Source of the DNA: Actinopolyspora xinjiangensis
GTDB taxonomy: Bacteria; Actinomycetota; Actinomycetes; Mycobacteriales; Pseudonocardiaceae
Direction: 5' to 3'
DNA length: 64,000 nucleotides
NCBI RefSeq assembly: GCF_900104475.1
Contig: NZ_FNJR01000004.1
Span: 62,001 to 126,000 of the forward strand
Positions within the stretch are counted from its first letter, which is position 1. Every line of letters begins with the position of its first letter. Below the pieces are notes generated by a model that saw only the letters and a list, made by a program, of their open reading frames with translations, was not told the DNA's origin and ran no database searches. This document shows, piece after piece, positions 15,847 through 24,204 of this stretch. The position numbers were made by a program, and so were the translations under genes.

Positions 15847-16284
15847 TCACCCGGCGCAGATTCGCGCCAGTGCCGCCAGTCCGGCGGCGAACACGTCTTC
15901 GCGGAACGCCCGGTCCAGTTCGATCACCCGGTCCTCGTCGGCGTCGTAATTCGCCGACCATTCCGCGAATGTCGCACCGCCGGCGGTAACCGGCGTCACG
16001 CGTACGGTGGCCCGGTAGTTCCGCACCGGAAACGGTCCCTCCAACATCTCATACCCGTACGAGCACCGAACGGAATCGAACGAGACCAACCGTTCCCGGA
16101 CGGTCGAGCCGTCCGCGAGCCACAGCTTGCGCACGGCTCCTACCTCGGAAGGAGACGAATTCTGCTCGATCTCGCCCGCCGTTATCGCGGGATGCCAGTC
16201 GGCCAGTGCGGCGAAATCCCCGAAAAGGCGCCAGACGCGCTCCACCGGAGCCTCCACCAGGGCACTGGAGTACGATTCGGCCAC
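15847..16284 (-). CDS. SRPBCC-superfamily protein (polyketide cyclase/PYR-like)
   Basis: 145-aa single-domain helix-grip protein of the START/Bet v1-like superfamily, which bind hydrophobic small molecules. Recognised by the N-terminal VEAPVERVWRLFGDFAALADWHP, the middle GAVRKLWLADGSTVRERL and the C-terminal long helix. GTG start behind GTGAGGA. No catalytic residues can be named. It lies alone between the glycan locus and the Tm-1 pair, each gap about 190-270 nt. Confidence 0.85.
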   Translation of the reverse strand: MAESYSSALVEAPVERVWRLFGDFAALADWHPAITAGEIEQNSSPSEVGAVRKLWLADGSTVRERLVSFDSVRCSYGYEMLEGPFPVRNYRATVRVTPVTAGGATFAEWSANYDADEDRVIELDRAFREDVFAAGLAALARICAG

Positions 16285-16552
16285 GAATTCCTCACTCTCC
16301 TCTCGACGGACAGCACGAAGCAGTGGCGGTCGACCGTGCCGGAACCGCCGGAAATCGATCGTCCCCGGCGCACTCTCCCTCGCCGATGATGCCTCCCGCG
16401 CCTGCCGGACACCTTCGCTCTCCGGGGACGACCACGTGGCGTTCGCCCCGAGAACCGAGGAACATCACGTGGACGTGTTTCGGAAAAGCACCTCACGTCC
16501 CGGCGATCTCGCACGGTTCCCCGACTCCGCGCCGGGACTCCCGACGGGCGCG

Positions 16553-17425
16553 TCATCCCGAGACTCGCTGTTCCAGAAAGGCCTCCGTACGGGCGGCGAC
16601 AGCCCGTTCGGTGGGCAGCCGCTCCATACTGCTCGCCCCGTAGAAACCGTGGCAACGGGTGGTCCGTGAAAGCACGTAGGCCATGTCCTCCGGTTCACTT
16701 ATCGGACCGCCGTGACAAAGCACCAGAACATCATCACGAATCTCGGCCGCCGCTTTCGACCACTCCTCAACCGAACGCACGCAGTCATCGAGATCCCGAG
16801 CGGTTTCGGCACCGATGCTTCCCCCCGTGGTCAGCCCCATGTGGCAAACGATCACATCGGCACCGGCTCGCGCCATGGCGCGAGCCTCGTCCGCGGAAAA
16901 AACGTAGGGGGTGGTGAGTAGATCCATTTCCCGGGCGATACGCGTCATCTCGACCTCGAGCTCGTAACTCATGCCGGTTTCTTCGAGGTTTGCCCGGAAC
17001 GTCCCGTCTATCAGGCCGACCGTGGGAAAGTTCTGCACTCCCACGAATCCCAGATCACGCAGTTGTCCGAGGAATTTCTCCGGAATCATGAACGGATCGG
17101 TTCCGTTCACTCCTGCCAGCACCGGAGTGTGCCGGACCACCGGCAGCACCTCGCGCGCCATCTCCAACACGATCTCGTTGGCGTTTCCATAGGCGAGCAG
17201 CCCCGCCAACGATCCCCGACCGGCCATGCGGTAGCGCCCCGAGTTGTACAACACGAGGAGGTCGATACCACCGGCCTCTTCGGACTTGGCGGACAGCCCC
17301 GTACCGGCGCCCCCACCGACGATCGGCACACCCCGCTCGACCTTGTGGCGCAGCGATCGCAGTACCTCGCCGCGGGTCGGTGCCCGCCCGTTGGACGAGC
17401 CCGCTTGCGGATCGTGCTCACTCAT
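16553..17425 (-). CDS. TIM-barrel protein, phosphoenolpyruvate hydrolase-like family (partner of Tm-1-like protein)
   Basis: 290 aa, cytosolic. Belongs to the TIM-barrel signal transduction / PEP-hydrolase-like family related to PEP mutase folds. Seen: [74 protein letters not shown] and [15 protein letters not shown]. The ATG lies behind GAGGTG and overlaps the 3' end of the Tm-1-like gene by 8 nt. In plant and some bacterial proteins the two domains are fused, so the pair very likely makes one functional unit. Its reaction is not established; I do not assign one. Confidence 0.85.
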   Translation of the reverse strand: MSEHDPQAGSSNGRAPTRGEVLRSLRHKVERGVPIVGGGAGTGLSAKSEEAGGIDLLVLYNSGRYRMAGRGSLAGLLAYGNANEIVLEMAREVLPVVRHTPVLAGVNGTDPFMIPEKFLGQLRDLGFVGVQNFPTVGLIDGTFRANLEETGMSYELEVEMTRIAREMDLLTTPYVFSADEARAMARAGADVIVCHMGLTTGGSIGAETARDLDDCVRSVEEWSKAAAEIRDDVLVLCHGGPISEPEDMAYVLSRTTRCHGFYGASSMERLPTERAVAARTEAFLEQRVSG

Positions 17426-18623
17426 CACTCATCACCTCGCAGAACGCGTCCAGCAGAGCCCGTACGAACAGCGAATCGTTTATGTTGTGCGGCACTCGGA
17501 CCAGGCTCCGTCGTTCGTGCTGCACCACGTTGCGTTCGAGTGTGTCGAACAACACTCCGTCGGCCTCCGGATCGTGGAAAGGCTCGCCGACGGCGTCCAG
17601 CGCGGACACCCCTCCTTCCGGGAGCAGGAACCGCACGGGGCCGGGGAGTGCGTTGAGCTTGTCCGCGAGGAACAGACCGATGGCCTCGCACTCCTCCGGG
17701 GTGGTGCGCATCAGGGTGACCTGGGAGTTGTGCTCGTAGAGCAGCCGACTCCGATGACGCTCCGGCACGGTGTCCCTGGCACCGAAGTTGACCATGTCGA
17801 GCGCACCGCAGGAGCCCACGTACGGCAGCCCCGCCCTCGCCGGGGCGTCGAGGCGTCCGCTTCCCGCGCTCATCACACCGCCGACGAGGAGATCGCAGAG
17901 CTCAGTGGTGGTGACATCCAGCAGACCGTGCAGCAACCCGTCGTCGACCAGCTTCTCCATGGCACGACCACCTGTGCCGGTCGCGTGGAACACCAGGGGG
18001 TCGTACGTTCCGGCGAGTTCCTCGGCCACGGCGCTGACACACGGGGTGGTCACACCGAACATGGACAGACCGACGGCGGGTTTGTCGGTCACGACCGGAC
18101 CGGGTGCGCTCACGGCCCCGTGCAGGGCGTGCGCGGCGTTGGCGAGCACCCGCCGCGAGATCCGGTTGAGCCCGGCCACGTCGGTCACGGCGGGCATCAT
18201 GGCGATGTCGCTGGCGTCGACGTAACCGGAGACATCTCCGGAGGCGACCGTGGAGACCACGAACTTGGGAACTCCGACGGGCAAGGAACGCATCGCCGGC
18301 GTGACCAGGGCGGTGGCACCCGATCCCCCTATCCCGATGATCCCGGCGACGTCGTCGCGGGTGCCCAGGAACCGCTGGAAGGCCTCCGACATGGCGGCGA
18401 CCGCCGAACCGCGCTCGCCGGTGAACACGGCCTCGCCACCGTGCGGGTGGTGCTCGGCCACGGATGCCGCGGAGACCGAAGTGGCGGTGGTGGCATCGGA
18501 CCGAGCGGTGCCGAGGTCCACGGTCACCACCGAGGAGCCGTCCGCGCGAAGCAGTTCGGCCACGTAGCCGAGTTCGTCGCCCTTGGTGTCGAAGGTTCCG
18601 ACCACGTAGACCCTGCCCAACAC
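17418..18623 (-). CDS. Tm-1-like (UPF0261) ATP-binding protein
   Basis: 401 aa, the UPF0261 length. Hallmarks: [13 protein letters not shown] at the N-terminus, [65 protein letters not shown], and the C-terminal [12 protein letters not shown]. It is homologous to the N-terminal half of tomato Tm-1, an inhibitor of tobamovirus replication; the bacterial role is unknown. The start is GTG 18623 or TTG 18620 after GGAGCGT; earlier codons read as non-protein. Translationally coupled to the TIM-barrel gene. Confidence 0.88.
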   Translation of the reverse strand: MLGRVYVVGTFDTKGDELGYVAELLRADGSSVVTVDLGTARSDATTATSVSAASVAEHHPHGGEAVFTGERGSAVAAMSEAFQRFLGTRDDVAGIIGIGGSGATALVTPAMRSLPVGVPKFVVSTVASGDVSGYVDASDIAMMPAVTDVAGLNRISRRVLANAAHALHGAVSAPGPVVTDKPAVGLSMFGVTTPCVSAVAEELAGTYDPLVFHATGTGGRAMEKLVDDGLLHGLLDVTTTELCDLLVGGVMSAGSGRLDAPARAGLPYVGSCGALDMVNFGARDTVPERHRSRLLYEHNSQVTLMRTTPEECEAIGLFLADKLNALPGPVRFLLPEGGVSALDAVGEPFHDPEADGVLFDTLERNVVQHERRSLVRVPHNINDSLFVRALLDAFCEVMSDE

Positions 18624-18790
18624 ACGCTCCGTGACCAATCGATGATCATGTGTGCGGCACTCTACTGGCTTCCGGCTCCGCTCGACAGCCCCCGGCCGCG
18701 ATGCCCCGAGGGCGCCGGAAAACGGCCCGGCACGAGCCGGATTCCGATTCACGGCCCCGCGGGACACGGTGGACCGAGCCCGAACGAGAA

Positions 18791-18818
18791 GGAACGCCCG
18801 GTCGCGGCCGGGCGTTCC
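18791..18818. terminator. Perfect 11-bp hairpin
   Basis: GGAACGCCCGG and CCGGGCGTTCC pair around a 6-nt loop. It lies between the 53-aa gene (ends 18894, leftward) and the Tm-1-like gene, so it most likely terminates the small gene's transcript. Confidence 0.65.
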
Positions 18819-18893
18819 GAGATGGTCGTCACCGTCGGGCTCGTCGCGTGCCCCTCCCGACGGGGCGAGGCGGCCGACCGAGCCGTCAGCACG

Positions 18894-19055
18894 TCAGTGG
18901 CTTTTGCCTCTGCCTTTGACCTTGCTCACGACCCGGTCGATCTTCTCCTTGTTCTTGGGGTCCCGGGCGTAGCGCCGGGCCTGCTCGATGGCACGTTTGC
19001 CCTGCGGACTCTTGGCGAGCTCGGCTACCTTGACTACCTTCTTGAAGATCGACAT
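18894..19055 (-). CDS. Conserved small basic protein, 53 aa
   Basis: Starts MSIFKKVVKVAELAKSP behind an ideal AGGAG 5 nt upstream of ATG, and ends in VVSKVKGRGKSH. Lys/Arg-rich, no hydrophobic segment, predicted helical; it resembles short actinobacterial proteins of unknown role, some annotated as hypothetical DNA- or RNA-associated. The frame is open upstream to 19091 but the ribosome site decides for 19055. It has its own terminator-like hairpin, so it is probably a separate transcript. Confidence 0.75.
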   Translation of the reverse strand: MSIFKKVVKVAELAKSPQGKRAIEQARRYARDPKNKEKIDRVVSKVKGRGKSH

Positions 19056-19234
19056 GATCGCTCCTGGCATCTGGTCGGGGCCATCCGACATCCAGAGTAC
19101 CCATCGACATCACCGAGTGAGACGACCGTCACAACCAATGGGAAACCAGGCTTCGCACCGGAGCTCGCGGGAGTGGAACGGCGTGGAGGGGCGGTCGCCG
19201 CACGGCCTGCCCACCACACTCCACGACCGCTCGG

Positions 19235-20413
19235 TCAGCCCAGCACCCCGCGCACCGAGGCGTGCCCTTTGAGCAGGTTGCGTGCCACTGTGCGGCGCTG
19301 GATCTCGTCGGTCCCCTCGAAGATGCGCAGCAGCCGCAGATCGCGGTACCAGCGTTCGATGGGTAGTTCTCTGGTGTAGCCCATCCCGCCGTGGATCTGC
19401 ATCACCCGGTCCACGATCTCGTTGGCCCGGACACCGCCGTGCAGCTTGGCGATGGACTGCGCGTGGCGGGAGTCCATGCCCTGGTCGGCCTGCCAGGCCG
19501 CCTGCAGCACCAGCCAGCGCAACGCCTCGATCTCGACGGCGGAGTCCGCGATCATCCACTGGATGGCCTGCCGGTCCGCGATCGGGGCGCCGAAGGTCTT
19601 CCGGGACTGCGAGTACTCCGTGGCCATTTCCACCATGCGCTCACAACCACCGAGCGCGCGAGCGGGCAACAGGTACCTGCCCCGGCCGATCCACTGCATG
19701 GCGAGTCCGAAGCCGTTGCCGACCTCGCCGAGCACGTTCTCCTCGGGGACTCGGACGCCGTCGAAGGTCAGCGCTGCGGGTTGCCGGTCCCACTCACCCA
19801 TGATGTCGATGGGTTCCGAGGTCCAGCCCATGTCCCGGTCGACCAGGAAACAGGTGACTCCCCCGTCGGCGCCCTTCTCCTTGTCCGTCACCGCGAAGAC
19901 CATGGCGAAGTCGGCGTCGATACCACCGGTGATGAAAGTCTTCTCACCGTCGATCACCCACTCGGAGCCCTCTTTGCGGGCAGTGGTGCGAATGTTCTTC
20001 GCGTCGGACCCGGCGTCGGGTTCGGTGATCGCGAAGCAGGACTTGCGGGTCCCCTCGATGGTCGGGATCAGGTAACGCTGCTTCTGATCCTCGTTGCCGT
20101 AGTAGAGGATGTTGTCGGCGGCGCCTCCGAAGGTGAAGGGGACGAAGGTCCGGCCGAGCTCCACTTCCACGAGGGCCGTCAGCACTGCGGAGAGCCCCAT
20201 GCCGCCGTACTCCTCCGGCGTCTGCACTCCCCAGAAGCCCGCCTGACGTGCCTTGTCGCGCAGCCCCTCGGTCTCCTCCTTGGTCAGGCCGCGCTCACCG
20301 CGACGTTCCCGGTCGAGTACCTGCTGCTCCAGGGGCATCAGCTCGCGCTGAACGAAGTTGCGAACCCAGTCGCGAATGTCGCGCTCGGTGTCCGACAGTG
20401 CGAAATCAACCAT
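19235..20413 (-). CDS. Acyl-CoA dehydrogenase
   Basis: FAD enzyme introducing the alpha-beta double bond into an acyl-CoA. 392 aa, full length. N-terminal helical domain, CFAITEPDAGSDAKN (FAD/substrate signature), TFITGGIDADF, and C-terminal IHGGMGYTRELPIERWYRDLR followed by IFEGTDEIQRR, whose Glu is the usual catalytic base position. ATG behind GAGGAAGG. Third gene of the leftward acyl-CoA synthetase-SDR-dehydrogenase set, so substrate activation, oxidation and 3-keto/3-hydroxy conversion are together. Chain length cannot be judged. Confidence 0.93.
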   Translation of the reverse strand: MVDFALSDTERDIRDWVRNFVQRELMPLEQQVLDRERRGERGLTKEETEGLRDKARQAGFWGVQTPEEYGGMGLSAVLTALVEVELGRTFVPFTFGGAADNILYYGNEDQKQRYLIPTIEGTRKSCFAITEPDAGSDAKNIRTTARKEGSEWVIDGEKTFITGGIDADFAMVFAVTDKEKGADGGVTCFLVDRDMGWTSEPIDIMGEWDRQPAALTFDGVRVPEENVLGEVGNGFGLAMQWIGRGRYLLPARALGGCERMVEMATEYSQSRKTFGAPIADRQAIQWMIADSAVEIEALRWLVLQAAWQADQGMDSRHAQSIAKLHGGVRANEIVDRVMQIHGGMGYTRELPIERWYRDLRLLRIFEGTDEIQRRTVARNLLKGHASVRGVLG

Positions 20414-20517
20414 GACAAGCCTTCCTCGGTGGCGGGGACGACGATTTCACGGGAAATCGCCGGGGTGAGAGGTGGGCGCACCGGCCGGGCCGCTGCGCCC
20501 ACGTGGGGAACCGGTGG

Positions 20518-21285
20518 TCAGCCGAGTTTGCGACCACCGTCGACGTACAACGTCTGACCGGTCACGAACGAGGACTGCTCACTGGTCAGGAAGCTGACCG
20601 CATTGGCGATGTCGCTCGGTTGACCGACGCGGCGCACCGGTGTCTCGGCGGCGGCTCCCTGCTGCAGCTCCTCGAAGGTCACCCCGAGCCGCTCGGCCGT
20701 GGTGGCGGTCATGTCGGAGACGATGAATCCGGGGGCGATCGCGTTGACGTTGATGCCGAACGGCCCCAGTTCGATCGCCAGGGTCTTGGTGAAGCCCTGG
20801 ACACCGGCTTTCGCGGTGGAGTAGTTCGCCTGGCCGCGGTTGCCGAGCGCGGAGACGCTGGAAAGGTTGACGATCTTTCCCCACCGCTGGGGGACCATCT
20901 GCCGCTGAGCGGCCTTGCTGCACAGGAAGGCACCGCGCAGGTGAACCCCCATGACGGTGTCCCAGTCCTGTTCGGACATCTTGAACAGCATGTTGTCCTT
21001 GGTGACCCCGGCGTTGTTGACCAGGACACCGACCGTTCCCAGCTCCTCGGAGACCCGGGTGAAAGCACGGTCCACGGAGTCCGAGTCGGTGACGTCGGCG
21101 GCCACGGCCAGGGCCGATCCCCCCGCTTCGGTGATGCGACGCACGGTATCGGCGCAGCTGGCCTCGTCGAGGTCCACCACGGCCACGGCGGCTCCGGAGG
21201 AGGCCAGCGTCTCGGCGATGGCGGCGCCGATCCCCCTTCCCGCGCCGGTCACCACGGCCACCCGGTCCTGCAGTTCTCGCGTCAC
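20518..21285 (-). CDS. SDR-family oxidoreductase (FabG-like)
   Basis: 255-aa classical short-chain dehydrogenase. Motifs: TGAGRGIG cofactor site, NNAG, catalytic Ser in NLSSVSALGNRGQ, and YSTAK with Tyr-x3-Lys, then PGFIVSDMT. GTG start with AAGGAG 6 nt upstream, 11 nt after the synthetase stop. It could be a 3-hydroxyacyl-CoA dehydrogenase or 3-oxoacyl-ACP reductase; with an acyl-CoA synthetase and dehydrogenase in the same operon, a beta-oxidation-type role is more likely (inference). Confidence 0.9.
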   Translation of the reverse strand: MTRELQDRVAVVTGAGRGIGAAIAETLASSGAAVAVVDLDEASCADTVRRITEAGGSALAVAADVTDSDSVDRAFTRVSEELGTVGVLVNNAGVTKDNMLFKMSEQDWDTVMGVHLRGAFLCSKAAQRQMVPQRWGKIVNLSSVSALGNRGQANYSTAKAGVQGFTKTLAIELGPFGINVNAIAPGFIVSDMTATTAERLGVTFEELQQGAAAETPVRRVGQPSDIANAVSFLTSEQSSFVTGQTLYVDGGRKLG

Positions 21286-21296
21286 GTTCTGCTCCT

Positions 21297-22931
21297 TCAG
21301 TTCTGACTCGCCTGTTGTTCCTCGCGAATGATCCGCTCGCGCAACTCCCGCTTGAGCACCTTGTGGCTGGGGCCGAGGGGGAGCTCGTCGGTGAAGACCA
21401 CCCGCCGCGGATACTTGTGGGCCGCCAACCGGTTCGCGGCCCACTCCACCACCCGGTCGCTAACCGACTGGTCGGTATCCCCTGCCGACAGTGTGGCATG
21501 CACCGCCACCGCGCATATCTCCTCGCCACGGGTGGAGTCCGGCAGCCCCACGACCGCCACCTGCGCCAATTCGGGGTGCTCCAGCAGGAGTTCCTCGACC
21601 TCGCGCGGGTAGACGTTGTACCCGTTGCGAATGATCAACTCCTTCTTGCGGTCGACGATGGACAGGAAACCGTCCTCGTCCCGGACTCCGATGTCGCCGG
21701 TGCGGAACCAGCCGTCGACGAGCGCGGCGCGGGTGGCCTCCGGGTTCCCCAGGTAACCGGCGAACACGTTGTGGCCCCGCACGACCACCTCACCACGGCT
21801 TCCGCGCGGCAACAACTCGATCCGTTCGGAGTCCGGATCGGCGATCTCGACGTCGATTCCCCACAGGGGATGGCCGACGGTGCCCGCACGCGTGCCGATG
21901 GAGGGCTGGTTGACCGTGGCCGTCGGCGAGGTCTCGGAGAGGCCGTAGCCTTCCAGGATCTGGGTCTCGAACCGCTCGTTGAACCGCTCCAGCACCGAGA
22001 CCGGCAATGCCGCTCCCCCCGAGATGCACAGCCGCAGACTGGGTAGCCGCATCTCCGGCGGGGCCACCTCGAGCATCCGGGTGTACATCGTGGGTACCCC
22101 GTTGAAGTGGGTGATCCCGTGCTCGCGGATCAGTTCCAACGCCTGGAGCGGATCGAAACGGGGTTGCAACACGAGGGTGGCGCCGGCCCGGAACGTGGTG
22201 TTCATCGAGACCGTCTGTCCGAACACGTGGAACAACGGCAGACAACCCAGCACCCAGTCGCTCGAACTGGTGTCGTTGGCGTCGAACGCGTTGACCGTGG
22301 CGTTCATGACCATGTTGAGATGGGTGAGGATCGCGCCCTTGGGCTTGCCCGTGGTTCCACTGGTGTAGAAGATCACCGCCGGATCCTGTGGCCCCCGGGT
22401 CACGAAGTGGGAGACCGGCTCGACGTCCTCCGCCAGCTCGGTCAACGAGGGGGGATCGTCATCGGAGCGCTCGGAACCTCGCGACCCCAGGGTCACCAGG
22501 CTCGCACCGGTCCGCTCGGCGCATCCCCGGGCCAGCTCCAGCTGGCTGGTGTGTCCCAGAATCACCTTCGCTCCCGAGTCGGAGACCAGATGAGCGGCCT
22601 CCTCCGGCACGAGCAACACCGGAACCGGCACCACGACCGCCCCCAGCGTTTGCACCGCGTAGTAGGCGCGGACGAAGTCCGCGACGTTCGGGGCCACCAG
22701 GGCGACCCTGTCGCCGGTGGCCACGCCGAGTCCCCGCAGCGCGGCGGCGTGCCCGCGCACCTGTTCCCACAACTCGCCGTAGCTGACACGTTCCCGCCCC
22801 TCCAGGACGGCGAGGGCCTCCGGAGTGCGGCGGGCCGGTTCCGCGAGCACCGAGGCCAACGAGAGCGAGGTGGACGAACTCGCGTCCCCGATCGCCTCCC
22901 CCGTCCCCGTGCCCGGATGGTTCGTGGTCAT
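21297..22931 (-). CDS. Acyl-CoA synthetase (AMP-binding, ANL superfamily)
   Basis: 544 aa. Activates a carboxylic acid to its CoA thioester via an acyl-adenylate. P-loop FYTSGTTGKPKGA, LPLFHVFGQT, EGYGLSETSP (A5 motif), WFRTGDIGVRDEDG (A7), RKKELIIRNGYNVYPREVE (A8) and the C-terminal lysine in GPSHKVLKREL. The best family match by eye is medium/long-chain fatty acid ligases. First gene of the operon; a 17-bp palindrome sits 67 nt upstream and a TetR gene diverges from it. Confidence 0.93.
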   Translation of the reverse strand: MTTNHPGTGTGEAIGDASSSTSLSLASVLAEPARRTPEALAVLEGRERVSYGELWEQVRGHAAALRGLGVATGDRVALVAPNVADFVRAYYAVQTLGAVVVPVPVLLVPEEAAHLVSDSGAKVILGHTSQLELARGCAERTGASLVTLGSRGSERSDDDPPSLTELAEDVEPVSHFVTRGPQDPAVIFYTSGTTGKPKGAILTHLNMVMNATVNAFDANDTSSSDWVLGCLPLFHVFGQTVSMNTTFRAGATLVLQPRFDPLQALELIREHGITHFNGVPTMYTRMLEVAPPEMRLPSLRLCISGGAALPVSVLERFNERFETQILEGYGLSETSPTATVNQPSIGTRAGTVGHPLWGIDVEIADPDSERIELLPRGSRGEVVVRGHNVFAGYLGNPEATRAALVDGWFRTGDIGVRDEDGFLSIVDRKKELIIRNGYNVYPREVEELLLEHPELAQVAVVGLPDSTRGEEICAVAVHATLSAGDTDQSVSDRVVEWAANRLAAHKYPRRVVFTDELPLGPSHKVLKRELRERIIREEQQASQN

Positions 22932-22998
22932 CAGCGACCTCCTTCGTACGTCAGGAGCCGCTACCGCGTGCGGCGCGCACCGCTGCGGCCGACAGCTT

Positions 22999-23015
22999 AA
23001 CTAACGACGTTAGTT
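22999..23015. promoter_or_regulatory. Likely TetR operator
   Basis: AACTAACG-a-CGTTAGTT, a perfect 17-bp palindrome in the gap between the divergent acyl-CoA synthetase operon and the TetR gene. Its position and symmetry fit a TetR dimer site controlling both directions. Confidence 0.75.
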
Positions 23016-23107
23016 TTGTGAGACCCTAAAGTCGGCGACAACGTTTGACAAGACTCGTGACCGCCGAACCGGATTCGTCCCGCCGACCAGCCCACGGAGG
23101 TCAGTCC

Positions 23108-23740
23108 TTGCCCAGACCGAGCCAGCCCCTGCTGTCGATGGAGCGCATCCGGGAGTGCGCCCTGGAGATCATCGACACCGCCGGGCTGGAAGCCCTTTCC
23201 ATGCGACGTCTGGCGGAGCGGCTGGGTGTGCGGGCGGCCTCGCTGTACAACTACGTCCCCAACAAGGACGAGCTGCTGCACGACCTCGCCAACTCGATGA
23301 TGGACCAGGTCGACGTCTCCGGTTTCGGGAGCGACTGGGTCACAGGAGTGACCGTCTGGGCGCGCTCCTACCACCGCGCACTGGCCGAACACCCCAACCT
23401 GGTTCCGTTCATCGCCTCCGGTCCCGCCCGCAGGGAGGCCGCGCTGCGGCGGGCCGACGCCGTCCACGGCGGGCTGGTCGAAGCGGGCTGGTCGCAGCGC
23501 TACGCGACCATGATCGGGGCCTCCGTGAAGTACCTCGTGGTCGGCAGCGCGATGGGGTCCTTCGCGGGCGGATTCGTCGACGACGCGGAGATCTATGACG
23601 AGAGGTTCCCGAACCTGAGCAGGGCGCACCTGCTTCGAAGCCACGCGGCCGAGATCGACCACGCCAGTTTCGAACTTGCCCTGCACGCATTCATCGAGGG
23701 ACTGCGCAGACGCTACACCGAGACCGACAGCGCTGAGTGA
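23108..23740 (+). CDS. TetR-family repressor
   Basis: 210 aa. N-terminal helix-turn-helix with ALSMRRLAERLGVRAASLYNYVPNKDELL, the textbook TetR arrangement, then a helical ligand domain. The start is TTG at 23108, supported by GGAGG 9 nt upstream; the frame extends to 23045 without a site. It diverges from the acyl-CoA synthetase-SDR-acyl-CoA dehydrogenase operon with a perfect palindrome between, so an acyl-CoA-responsive repressor of that operon is the simplest reading. Confidence 0.9.
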   Translation: MPRPSQPLLSMERIRECALEIIDTAGLEALSMRRLAERLGVRAASLYNYVPNKDELLHDLANSMMDQVDVSGFGSDWVTGVTVWARSYHRALAEHPNLVPFIASGPARREAALRRADAVHGGLVEAGWSQRYATMIGASVKYLVVGSAMGSFAGGFVDDAEIYDERFPNLSRAHLLRSHAAEIDHASFELALHAFIEGLRRRYTETDSAE

Positions 23741-23879
23741 CCACCACCGGAGGCCGCCCACGACGACGGACCACCGCGGCACCGGCGAGGGGCGCCCACG
23801 GAACCGAGGCCGCGAGAACCCGACAACCCTCGCGCGACGCGCGCGGGCGGAATACGGACAGGATCACCTTCACGTGTTG

Positions 23880-23908
23880 TTGACTCGACCGCCGGGGCTA
23901 CGTAGCGT
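23880..23908 (+). promoter_or_regulatory. Housekeeping promoter of the gcvT transcript
   Basis: TTGACT (23880-23885), exactly 17 nt spacer, TAGCGT (23903-23908). It lies 34 nt before the first glycine aptamer, so the riboswitch would be transcribed from near 23915. Between the TetR stop (23740) and here nothing else is seen. Confidence 0.65.
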
Positions 23909-23941
23909 TCACTCTACAATCGAACACTGCGCCTATGACGT

Positions 23942-24182
23942 CATGCGGGAGAGACTCCGCACTCGGCTCGCGGCAACGCTGCCCGGCCACGGCAATGGCC
24001 CCAACGTGCGCGCGGAGCGCCGAAGGAGCAACACTCCCCACAAACTCTCAGGCCCGATCACCGCATGACACCAGGCGATTCAGGAGGAAAGCAGGGGGTA
24101 GGTTCCCCTCGCCCACGGTGCAAGCCGCAGCGCGCGGTGAAACTCTCAGGCCAATGACTCCGGGGAGACGCCGTAACGGCGC
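23942..24182 (+). ncRNA. Tandem glycine riboswitch
   Basis: Two glycine aptamers before gcvT. Aptamer I: closing stem CATGCGG (23942-23948) with CCGCATG (24061-24067), enclosing GGAGAGAC, GCGCCGAAGGAGCAA and ACTCTCAGG. Aptamer II: about 24068-24172 with CAGGAGGAAAG, ACGGTGCAAGCCGC and GAAACTCTCAGGCCAATGAC. A short hairpin CGCCG-taa-CGGCG (24169-24181) follows, just before AGGAG of gcvT, and may be the expression platform. Glycine binding normally turns on glycine cleavage genes. Confidence 0.93.
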
Positions 24183-24204
24183 CGACCACTAGGAGTTTCA
24201 CATC

